Assembly (NCBI GenBank): GCA_947624465.1
Contig: CANQKJ010000152.1
Span: forward strand, 1-5,395
Direction: 5' to 3'
Source: an uncultured Oscillospiraceae bacterium
GTDB lineage: Bacteria > Bacillota > Clostridia > Oscillospirales > Oscillospiraceae
Length of the DNA stretch: 5,395 nucleotides
Under the pieces are notes generated by a model, which had not been told where the DNA came from, ran no database searches, and saw nothing but the letters and a program-made list of their open reading frames with translations. Of this stretch, positions 1 to 4,937 are shown in pieces; positions within the stretch are counted from its first letter, which is position 1; each line of letters opens with the position of its first letter. The position numbers and the translations under genes are program-made.

Positions 1-743
1 GACAGGCGGGTCAGCGCGTCGGTGATGAGGCGGTACATCTCCCCGTCGGTCCGGCCCTGCCGGGACAGCTGATAGTATACCAGCCCGTCCCGGATGAACA
101 GCACCCGCCCCGCCCGGCTGGCCGCCGCCGTGGAGTGAGTCACCATCAGCACCGTCTGGCCGGCTTTGTTGATCCGCACGAACAGGTCCATCAGCGCCTC
201 CGACGAGCGGGAGTCCAGCGCCCCGGTGGGCTCGTCGGCCAGCACCAGCTTGGGCCCGGTGATGAGGGCCCGGGCCACCGCGCACCGCTGCTTCTGGCCG
301 CCGGACACCTCGTAGGGGTACTTGTCCAGCAGGTCCGATATCTCCAGCTCCGCCGCCAGGGGCTTCAGCCGCTCCTCCATCTCCGGGTATTTCTTTCCCG
401 CCAGCACCAGGGGCAGCAGGATGTTGTCCCGGAGGGAGAAGGTGTCCAGCAGGGAGAAGTCCTGGAACACGAAGCCCAGGTTGTCCCGGCGGAAGGCGGC
501 CATGCTGCCCTCTTTCACCCTGGACAGGTCCATCCCGTCCAGCACCACCGAGCCGGCGGTGGGCCTGTCCAGCGCCGCCAGGATGTTCAGCAGGGTGGTC
601 TTGCCGGAGCCGGACTCCCCCATGATGGCCACATACTCCCCCTTCTCCACCGTGAACGATACGTCGGCCAAAGCCTGGACCTTCTGGCCGCCGAACCGGG
701 TGGAGTAGATCTTTTTTACGTGTTCCACTTCCAAAATGGGCAT
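1..743 (-). CDS. ABC transporter ATP-binding protein, BceA/YxdL/MacB type (3' end outside window)
   Basis: This is the cytoplasmic ATPase subunit of an ABC exporter. From the ATG at 743 about 247 residues are visible, with no stop before the window edge; family members are usually about 250 residues, so only the very end is missing. The nucleotide-binding motifs are all intact: Walker A GESGSGKTT (residues 42-50), Q-loop Gln94, signature VSGGQKQR (146-153), Walker B LVLADEP (166-172), D-loop ALD (175-177) and H-loop His203. The tail (FIRDGLVYYQLSRQG) resembles the BceA/YxdL/YtsC subgroup, which pairs with FtsX-like permeases and often acts in antimicrobial peptide resistance or sensing; LolD/MacB-like export is the alternative. 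The start is set by AGGAGG at 752-757, 8 nt upstream. The gene has its own promoter and a likely operator just upstream. The permease would lie beyond base 1 and cannot be seen, so the substrate is unknown. Confidence 0.93.
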   Translation of the reverse strand, partial: MPILEVEHVKKIYSTRFGGQKVQALADVSFTVEKGEYVAIMGESGSGKTTLLNILAALDRPTAGSVVLDGMDLSRVKEGSMAAFRRDNLGFVFQDFSLLDTFSLRDNILLPLVLAGKKYPEMEERLKPLAAELEISDLLDKYPYEVSGGQKQRCAVARALITGPKLVLADEPTGALDSRSSEALMDLFVRINKAGQTVLMVTHSTAAASRAGRVLFIRDGLVYYQLSRQGRTDGEMYRLITDALTRL

Positions 744-761
744 CGCGCAGTCCTCCTAAGC

Positions 762-790
762 TAACTGTATTAAGCGTATTAACACAGTTA
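762..790 (-). promoter_or_regulatory. Candidate repressor operator: 12-bp inverted repeat
   Basis: TAACTGTATTAA (762-773) and TTAACACAGTTA (779-790) form 12-bp arms around a 5-bp spacer, with one mismatch. The palindrome begins at the -10 box and covers the expected transcription start of the ABC ATPase gene, ending 5 bp before its ribosome binding site. That is the usual position for a repressor operator. An embedded direct repeat, GTATTAA at 767-773 and 776-782, is also visible. The AT-rich arms resemble sites of dimeric winged-helix repressors such as GntR/YtrA, but the cognate regulator is not identified. A hairpin in the 5' leader is possible but less likely, as the stem is AT-rich. Confidence 0.7.
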
Positions 791-817
791 ATATACCACG
801 GAGGGCGCAAATGTCAA
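790..817 (-). promoter_or_regulatory. Sigma-A type promoter of the ABC transporter operon
   Basis: On the minus strand a perfect -35 box TTGACA (812-817) is followed, after a 16-bp spacer, by TATATT (790-795), which matches the -10 consensus at five of six positions. Transcription would start near 783, giving a leader of about 40 nt that contains the inverted repeat and the ribosome binding site. The region lies between the upstream gene's terminator and the ATPase start, so the ABC operon is expressed independently. Confidence 0.75.
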
Positions 818-840
818 GGGGGAAAATATTAAGTTTTCTT

Positions 841-876
841 AAAACACGAAAAGCCCCCGGACAGTAGTCCGGGGGC
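841..876 (-). terminator. Intrinsic terminator of the XRE regulator gene
   Basis: A perfect 10-bp GC-rich stem pairs 853-862 with 867-876 around a 4-nt loop (863-866). On the minus strand it is followed by a T-rich tract (TTTTCGTGTTTT, 852-841). It lies 11 nt beyond the stop codon of the regulator gene. The plus strand has no T tract after the stem, so it works only in the minus direction. Confidence 0.88.
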
Positions 877-887
877 GCGGCGTGTGT

Positions 888-2123
888 TCAGTAGCTCCAG
901 TGGGCCGGGTCGTTGTCAACGGAGATCATGTTGTCAGGGGCGTAAATGTCCCACTTCTGCGCGGCGTCGTCCCAGGCGATGGGGAAGTCGGGATAGACCC
1001 GCTCCCGGCCGTACTCGTCGGTGACCACCAGGGCCTCGCAGTAGATATGGCCCCGCTCCAGGGTCATCTGCGGGCGGCGGAAGCAGGGCTCCTGAGAGGG
1101 CGTTCCGCCGTCCTCGCTATTGACGGGGACAGTGCCGGACTCATACCACATCACCAGCTCGTTGTCCCGGAACAGGCCGCAGCGAATGTCCGCCGCGACG
1201 CACTTGGTCGCGGTAACGGAGTAGAGGATGTGATCGTTCGCGGGGAGCGTGTCGCCCCCGCGCATATCCACCCATAGAGGAGAGCCCACGATATATGCGT
1301 CGGAAAAGCTGCTGCTGTACAGATAGGGGTACTGCTCCAGCAGCTGGGTCTGCCGGGTACCGTCGGCGGACACGAACACCACCGACAGCCGGATGTCGTC
1401 GGCGAGGGGGCAGGTGACATCCCCCGCGAAGGCGTGGTCCACCCCCGGCTCCACCGGGGCCTCGGACCGCTCGCCGTCGCTCTCCAGCACGAAGATGGCG
1501 GTCATGCCCTCCTCATAGGTCCTGGGCACCGCCCGGAGGGTGAAGGTGATCTCGTTCGCCCGGTAATCGGGGGTGTAGTCGGCCTTCCAGTCGGCCACCA
1601 GGGTGTTCTGGGCCTCCAGGATGGACTCCACCCGGCTGGCGATGCCGTTGATCTGCCGGTTTACCGAGTCGGACACATTGCCGATGGAGTATTGGAGGTT
1701 ATTATACTGGTTATCCAGCCCGTCCAGCCGTGTGAACAGGTGCCAGAACACCGCGATCAGCACCAACGCCGCCGCCACAAAGGGCCATTTCCGCCGCTTT
1801 TTGGGCGGCTCCGGCTCCGGGGCCGGCTCTGGCTGGGGGAGGGCGTCGATATACCGCTTGGCGATCTCCTCCGCCAGTTTCAGCTGTTCCTCGGTGAGTT
1901 CGCCGCCGCTGTCCGGGGAGGGCTCCTCCTCCACCCCCAGCAGCCACCCCACGGGCACGGAGAACAGTTTGCACAGATTCACCAGCTTTTCGATCTCGGG
2001 GAGGGCCTGGTCGGACTCCCACTTGTAGATGGCCTGCCGGGAGACGCCCAGCCGCGCTCCCAGTTCCTCCTGGGACAGGCCCAGCTCCCTCCGCTTCTGC
2101 GCGATGCGCTGCCCGATGGTCAT
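888..2123 (-). CDS. Membrane-anchored XRE-family transcriptional regulator with extracytoplasmic domain
   Basis: This 411-residue protein is a probable one-component regulator spanning the membrane. Residues 5-60 are a typical XRE/HTH_3 domain, with LSQEELGARLGVSRQAIYKWE (16-36, two halves: LSQEELGARLG and VSRQAIYKWE) forming the helix-turn-helix. A charged linker and a proline/glutamate-rich stretch (96-107) lead to a basic patch KKRRK (108-112) and one hydrophobic helix (about 113-130). The basic patch before the helix predicts N-terminus inside and C-terminus outside. Residues 131-175 look able to form a coiled coil. The remainder (about 180-411) is an extracytoplasmic domain that I do not recognise; with the coiled coil it holds five cysteines (238, 308, 315, 347, 362), some of which could form disulfides. 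The start is fixed by AAAGGAGG at 2133-2140. The gene is monocistronic, bounded by a terminator on each side. Control of the adjacent ABC operon is possible but unproven. The DNA-binding and membrane parts are secure; ligand and targets are unknown. Confidence 0.88.
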   Translation of the reverse strand: MTIGQRIAQKRRELGLSQEELGARLGVSRQAIYKWESDQALPEIEKLVNLCKLFSVPVGWLLGVEEEPSPDSGGELTEEQLKLAEEIAKRYIDALPQPEPAPEPEPPKKRRKWPFVAAALVLIAVFWHLFTRLDGLDNQYNNLQYSIGNVSDSVNRQINGIASRVESILEAQNTLVADWKADYTPDYRANEITFTLRAVPRTYEEGMTAIFVLESDGERSEAPVEPGVDHAFAGDVTCPLADDIRLSVVFVSADGTRQTQLLEQYPYLYSSSFSDAYIVGSPLWVDMRGGDTLPANDHILYSVTATKCVAADIRCGLFRDNELVMWYESGTVPVNSEDGGTPSQEPCFRRPQMTLERGHIYCEALVVTDEYGRERVYPDFPIAWDDAAQKWDIYAPDNMISVDNDPAHWSY

Positions 2124-2149
2124 GGCGTTCGCCTCCTTTCAGCCTCAAC

Positions 2150-2179
2150 ATATCAGAATCCCCGTCCGGACGCCACCAA
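2150..2179 (-). promoter_or_regulatory. Weak candidate promoter for the XRE regulator gene
   Basis: The minus strand has TTGGTG (2174-2179) and TGATAT (2150-2155) separated by 18 bp, a poor but possible sigma-A promoter. Transcription would start near 2143, leaving a leader of about 20 nt with AAAGGAGG. A better -35 match, TTGACG at 2196-2201, has no acceptable -10 box at the right distance. A promoter is expected somewhere here because the upstream operon ends in a terminator, but this exact placement is uncertain. Confidence 0.28.
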
Positions 2180-2208
2180 CCGGGGGATGGTTTTTCGTCA
2201 ACCGGGGG
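2177..2208. repeat. Direct repeat pair CAACCGGGGG upstream of the XRE regulator gene
   Basis: The 10-mer CAACCGGGGG occurs at 2177-2186 and 2199-2208, a 22-bp centre-to-centre spacing or about two helical turns. A related CACCGGGGG at 2248-2256 forms one arm of the neighbouring terminator. The pair lies upstream of, or overlapping, the likely promoter of the regulator gene, so it could be a binding site, perhaps for autoregulation. The simple G-rich content in a GC-rich genome means chance is also possible. Confidence 0.35.
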
Positions 2209-2220
2209 TTTACAAGGGGC

Positions 2221-2257
2221 AAAAAACAGCCCCCGATGGCATTGTACCACCGGGGGC
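2221..2257 (-). terminator. Intrinsic terminator of the 2-oxoacid oxidoreductase operon
   Basis: GCCCCCG (2229-2235) pairs with CGGGGGC (2251-2257). The stem continues past one mismatch with TGG (2237-2239) pairing CCA (2247-2249), leaving a 7-nt loop. On the minus strand the stem is followed by TTTTTT at 2226-2221 after two bases. It lies 18 nt beyond the gamma-subunit stop codon and separates this operon from the regulator gene. Confidence 0.85.
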
Positions 2258-2275
2258 CGTCTCAAACAAGGGAAA

Positions 2276-2824
2276 TTACTTCTGGCTCCGCCCGATCTCC
2301 AGGCCCTTCTCAAAGGCCTGCTTATTCAGGGGCAGCAGCTTGGGCTTGGAGCCCAGCTTGTGTTCGATGGTGCTCCACACCACGTCGGGGGGGACCACCT
2401 CGGTGTAGCCCACGTACACGCCCAGCATGATGACGTTCAGCACCTTGGCGTTGCCCATGTCCAGCGCCATCTCGGTGACGGGGGCCTTGACCACCTTCAC
2501 GTCGGGGCGGTTTACGTCCTTCTCATCCACGATGGAGCTGTTGATGAACAGGGTGCCGCCCTGCTTCAGGGTGGGCAGGAACTTCACCAGGGAGGGGCCG
2601 TTCATGACGATGAGGTCGTCCATCACGTCCCCCAGGGGGGCGCCGATCATCCCGTCGGAGATGACCACGAAGCAGTTGGCGGTGCCGCCCCGCTGCTCCG
2701 CGCCGTAAGAGGGGAAGAAGGTCACGTTCTTGTCGGTGGAATCGCAGGTGGCCTGGGCCAGGAACTTGCCCAGGGTCATGACGCCCTGCCCGCCGAAGCC
2801 GGCCACGCACAGATTGGTTTCCAT
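2276..2824 (-). CDS. 2-oxoacid:ferredoxin oxidoreductase, gamma subunit
   Basis: This 182-residue protein is the gamma (POR/KorC-like) subunit of a ferredoxin-dependent 2-oxoacid oxidoreductase, the domain that in this superfamily contributes to CoA binding. The diagnostic segments are the N-terminal glycine-rich FGGQG (10-14) and SYGAEQRGGTANC (39-51), followed by SDGMIGAP (56-63). Length is normal for a free-standing gamma subunit (about 175-190). The gene is the last of the delta-alpha-beta-gamma set, starts 12 nt after the beta stop codon and has AAGGAGG at 2832-2838 overlapping that stop, so the genes are tightly coupled. A terminator follows. Gamma sequences alone do not tell VorC-like from KorC-like enzymes. 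Confidence 0.94.
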   Translation of the reverse strand: METNLCVAGFGGQGVMTLGKFLAQATCDSTDKNVTFFPSYGAEQRGGTANCFVVISDGMIGAPLGDVMDDLIVMNGPSLVKFLPTLKQGGTLFINSSIVDEKDVNRPDVKVVKAPVTEMALDMGNAKVLNVIMLGVYVGYTEVVPPDVVWSTIEHKLGSKPKLLPLNKQAFEKGLEIGRSQK

Positions 2825-2836
2825 ATCCAGCCCTCC

Positions 2837-3577
2837 TTACTTCTTGTCCCGGATGACGCCCAGGGGGAACTCGGGCAGCATCTTCTGCTCGATGAAGTCC
2901 AGGGCGTCCAGCGGGTCGAGACCCCAGTTGGTGGGGCAGCTGGTCACGATCTCCACCATGGAGAAGCCCTTGCCCTCCAGCTGGTAGGTGAACGCCTTCT
3001 TGATGGCGTTCTTGGTCTTGATGACGTTCTGCGGGGTGTTGCAGCTGGTCCGCTCCAGATAGTGGGGGGCGGTGAGCTGATTCAGGATCTCGCACATATG
3101 CATGGGGTAGCCGTGCTCCTCGGCGATGCGGCCCTTGGGGGCGGTGGTGGCCTTCATGCCCAGCAGGGTGGTGGGGGCCATCTGGCCGCCGGTCATGCCG
3201 TAGATGCCGTTGTTGATGAAGATCACGGTGATGTTCTCGCCCCGGTTGGCGGCGGAGACGGACTCGGCCAGGCCGATGGAGGCGAAGTCGCCGTCGCCCT
3301 GGTAGGTGAAGATCAGGGAGTCGGGGCTGGTGCGCTTCATGCCGGTGGCCACGGCGCAGGCGCGGCCGTGGGGGGCGGTGATGGTGTCGTAGGCGATGTA
3401 GTCCATGTGGAGGCCGCAGCAGCCGATGCCGGTGATCATCACGGACTTGTCGATGATGCCCAGCTCGTCGATGACCTCGCCGATGAGCTTGACCACGGTG
3501 GAGTGCATACAGCCGGGGCAGAAGCCGGAGACCTTGTCCTCCTGGATGGTCAGCGTGCGCGAATAGATCTTTTCCAT
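2837..3577 (-). CDS. 2-oxoacid:ferredoxin oxidoreductase, beta (TPP-binding) subunit
   Basis: This 246-residue catalytic beta subunit binds thiamine pyrophosphate and Mg2+ and, in the family, an iron-sulfur cluster that takes electrons from the decarboxylated intermediate. Visible landmarks are CPGC (20-23), GIGCCG (50-55), HGRACAVATGMK (70-81), the TPP/metal motif GDGD (94-97) and NNGIYGMTGGQ (122-132), which completes the TPP-binding loop. Later cysteines (162, 179, 214) include candidates for cluster ligands. The length fits the short beta subunits of multi-subunit KOR/VOR enzymes. It lies 13 nt after the alpha-subunit stop and 12 nt before the gamma gene. The start at 3577 follows AAGGGGG, an imperfect ribosome binding site. 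The family call is firm; substrate (branched-chain 2-oxoacid or 2-oxoglutarate) is not decided by this subunit. Confidence 0.94.
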   Translation of the reverse strand: MEKIYSRTLTIQEDKVSGFCPGCMHSTVVKLIGEVIDELGIIDKSVMITGIGCCGLHMDYIAYDTITAPHGRACAVATGMKRTSPDSLIFTYQGDGDFASIGLAESVSAANRGENITVIFINNGIYGMTGGQMAPTTLLGMKATTAPKGRIAEEHGYPMHMCEILNQLTAPHYLERTSCNTPQNVIKTKNAIKKAFTYQLEGKGFSMVEIVTSCPTNWGLDPLDALDFIEQKMLPEFPLGVIRDKK

Positions 3578-3585
3578 ATCTCGTT

Positions 3586-3592
3586 CCCCCTT
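3586..3592 (-). promoter_or_regulatory. Atypical ribosome binding site of the beta-subunit gene
   Basis: The only Shine-Dalgarno-like sequence before the beta gene is AAGGGGG. It overlaps the alpha-gene stop codon and lies 8 nt from the ATG. It differs from the AAGGAGG used by the neighbouring genes, so the beta gene may rely partly on translational coupling to the alpha gene. Confidence 0.55.
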
Positions 3593-4670
3593 ACTTGGCC
3601 AGGATGGCGTCCACGGCCTCGAGGACGGCCTCCCGGCTCATGATGTTGCCGCCGGAGCAAAGGCAGGTCTCGATGGGGCAGCGGCCCTTCACGCCCAGGT
3701 CCACGTCCTGGACCAGCTGGGCGGGGATGGACATCTCCACATCCAGCACGCCCTTGCACACGCCGTAGTCGATCTTGTCGAAGGAGGCGTAGGGGAAGGG
3801 GTGGACGGTGATGGGCCGGATGAGGCCCACCTTCTTGCCCTGGGCGCGGCAGATATCCACCACGGACTTGCCGATGCGGGCGCAGATGCCATAGGCGGCA
3901 ATGACCACCTCGGCGTCCTCGATCATGTACTCCTCCACCTGGATGTCCTTCTGCCAGGAGGCGTAGAGGGCGGCGGCCTTCTCGTTCTCCTGCTGCATGA
4001 TGACGGTGTTCCACTGGCCGGGCTGGATCCAGGCGCGGTTGGCGTAGTCCAGCTTGTGGCCGGTGCAGGCCCAGGCCTTCTTGGAGGCCTTGATGGCGGC
4101 GATCTCCTCGTCGGTCTTCATGGGGGGCAGCTCCACCGGCTCCATCATGGTGCCGATGACGCCGTCGGCCAGCACCAGCACGGGGTTGCGGTCCCGGTCG
4201 GCGTAGTCGAAGGCGGCGTAGGTGAGGTCTACGGCCTCCTGCACGGTGGAGGGGGCCAGCACCAGCATCTCAAAGCCGCCGTTGCCGCTGGCCTTGGTGG
4301 CCTGGAAGTAGTCCTGCTGGGCGGGCTGGATGGCGCCCACGCCGGGGCCGCCGCGGGAGATGTTGGCGTAGACGATGGGGATACGGGCGGCGGCGCAGTA
4401 GGAGATGCCCTCGCTCTTTAGGGCGATGCCGGGGGAGGAGGAGGAGGTCATGCTGCGGGTGCCGGCGGCGGCGGCTCCGTAGACCATGTTGACGGAGGCC
4501 ACCTCGGATTCGCCCTGGACGAAGGTGCCGCCCACCTCGGGCAGGCGCCGGGCGAAGTACTCGGGGATCTCGTTCTGGGGGGTGATGGGGTAGCCGGCGA
4601 AGAAACGACAGCCGGCCCGGACAGCCGCTTCGGCGATGGCCTCGCAGCCCTTCATCAGTGTTCTTGCCAT
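3591..4670 (-). CDS. vorB: 2-oxoacid:ferredoxin oxidoreductase, alpha subunit (VorB-like)
   Basis: This 359-residue alpha subunit carries the pyrimidine-binding half of the TPP site and the domain II typical of POR/VOR/KOR alpha chains. The N-terminal domain (about 15-175) has GYPITPQNEI (26-35) and QGESEVASV (52-60), with the conserved glutamate region. RGGPGVGAIQPAQQDY (106-121) follows; this resembles VorB (3-methyl-2-oxobutanoate) enzymes more than the GGPSTG-type loop of classical KorA. Domain II spans roughly 250-350, including VGLIRPITVHPFP (281-293). Length is normal for the family. An upstream in-frame ATG at 4775 was rejected because it would overlap the ferredoxin gene by about 90 nt and add 35 non-homologous residues; the start at 4670 has AAGGAG upstream and the expected MARTLMKGCEAIAEAA beginning. 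It follows the ferredoxin gene by 16 nt. Branched-chain 2-oxoacids are the favoured substrate by similarity from memory only. Confidence 0.93.
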   Translation of the reverse strand: MARTLMKGCEAIAEAAVRAGCRFFAGYPITPQNEIPEYFARRLPEVGGTFVQGESEVASVNMVYGAAAAGTRSMTSSSSPGIALKSEGISYCAAARIPIVYANISRGGPGVGAIQPAQQDYFQATKASGNGGFEMLVLAPSTVQEAVDLTYAAFDYADRDRNPVLVLADGVIGTMMEPVELPPMKTDEEIAAIKASKKAWACTGHKLDYANRAWIQPGQWNTVIMQQENEKAAALYASWQKDIQVEEYMIEDAEVVIAAYGICARIGKSVVDICRAQGKKVGLIRPITVHPFPYASFDKIDYGVCKGVLDVEMSIPAQLVQDVDLGVKGRCPIETCLCSGGNIMSREAVLEAVDAILAK

Positions 4671-4680
4671 GTTCGTTTCT

Positions 4681-4686
4681 CTCCTT
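4681..4686 (-). promoter_or_regulatory. Ribosome binding site that sets the vorB start
   Basis: AAGGAG directly follows the ferredoxin stop codon and lies 10 nt upstream of the ATG at 4670. It supports that start over the longer frame opening at 4775 inside the ferredoxin gene. Confidence 0.7.
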
Positions 4687-4890
4687 TTACTTATAGACTT
4701 CGATGGCGCCGTCGGGGCAGATCCGGGCGCACATACAGCAGGCGATACACGCCTCCTGATTGACGGGCTCCACATACTCGTAGCCCTTGGAGTTGACGTT
4801 CCTGCCCACCGCCAACACGCCCTTGGGGCAGTACTTCACGCAGTACTTGCAGCTCTTGCAGCGCTCGGCGATGACCTTGATCATTGCCAT
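4687..4890 (-). CDS. Two-[4Fe-4S] ferredoxin, delta subunit of the 2-oxoacid:ferredoxin oxidoreductase
   Basis: This 67-residue ferredoxin-like protein is the expected delta subunit (VorD/KorD), carrying electrons from the catalytic beta subunit to an external ferredoxin. It has two complete CxxCxxCxxxCP cluster motifs: Cys11, 14, 17, 21 and Cys48, 51, 54, 58, consistent with two [4Fe-4S] clusters. One further cysteine (52) lies inside the second motif. No signal peptide or extra domain is present, and the size is normal for a stand-alone delta subunit. The ATG at 4890 has AGGAGG 7 nt upstream (4898-4903); Met3 is a less well placed alternative. The gene precedes vorB by 16 nt and follows the ATPase gene by 47 nt, with no terminator in that gap, so all five genes are probably co-transcribed. 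Confidence 0.94.
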   Translation of the reverse strand: MAMIKVIAERCKSCKYCVKYCPKGVLAVGRNVNSKGYEYVEPVNQEACIACCMCARICPDGAIEVYK

Positions 4891-4937
4891 GTGAGATCCT
4901 CCTTTCCCCGGTTTTTTGCTTGTATCTTAAAAGGCTT

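Noticed and set aside
135..764. Plus-strand open frames opposite the ABC ATPase gene
   Set aside because: The minus strand here encodes every ABC ATPase motif. The plus-strand products have no recognisable domain.
2182..2256. Possible G-quadruplex from several G runs on the plus strand
   Set aside because: The loops between the runs are too long and uneven for a convincing quadruplex. The last run is accounted for by the terminator stem.
1434..2408. Plus-strand open frame of 324 codons over the XRE gene and the intergenic region
   Set aside because: It is a shadow of the XRE gene, crosses two genes and a terminator, and has no domain.
2360..3643. Long plus-strand open frame (427 codons) opposite the gamma and beta genes
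   Set aside because: Its translation is low-complexity His/Gly/Val/Asp-rich, typical of the antisense of GC-biased coding sequence. It also lies over two firmly identified genes.
3801..4421. Plus-strand Gly/Val/His-rich frame opposite vorB
   Set aside because: Low-complexity antisense translation caused by third-position GC bias; no homology recognised.
4671..4775. N-terminal extension of the alpha subunit to an upstream ATG
   Set aside because: The added 35 residues come from the ferredoxin gene read in another frame. A proper ribosome binding site and the family-typical start occur at 4670.
4891..4937. Possible separate promoter or terminator between the ATPase and ferredoxin genes
   Set aside because: Only the ferredoxin ribosome binding site is clear. 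There is no hairpin with a T tract and no convincing -35/-10 pair in this 47-nt gap.
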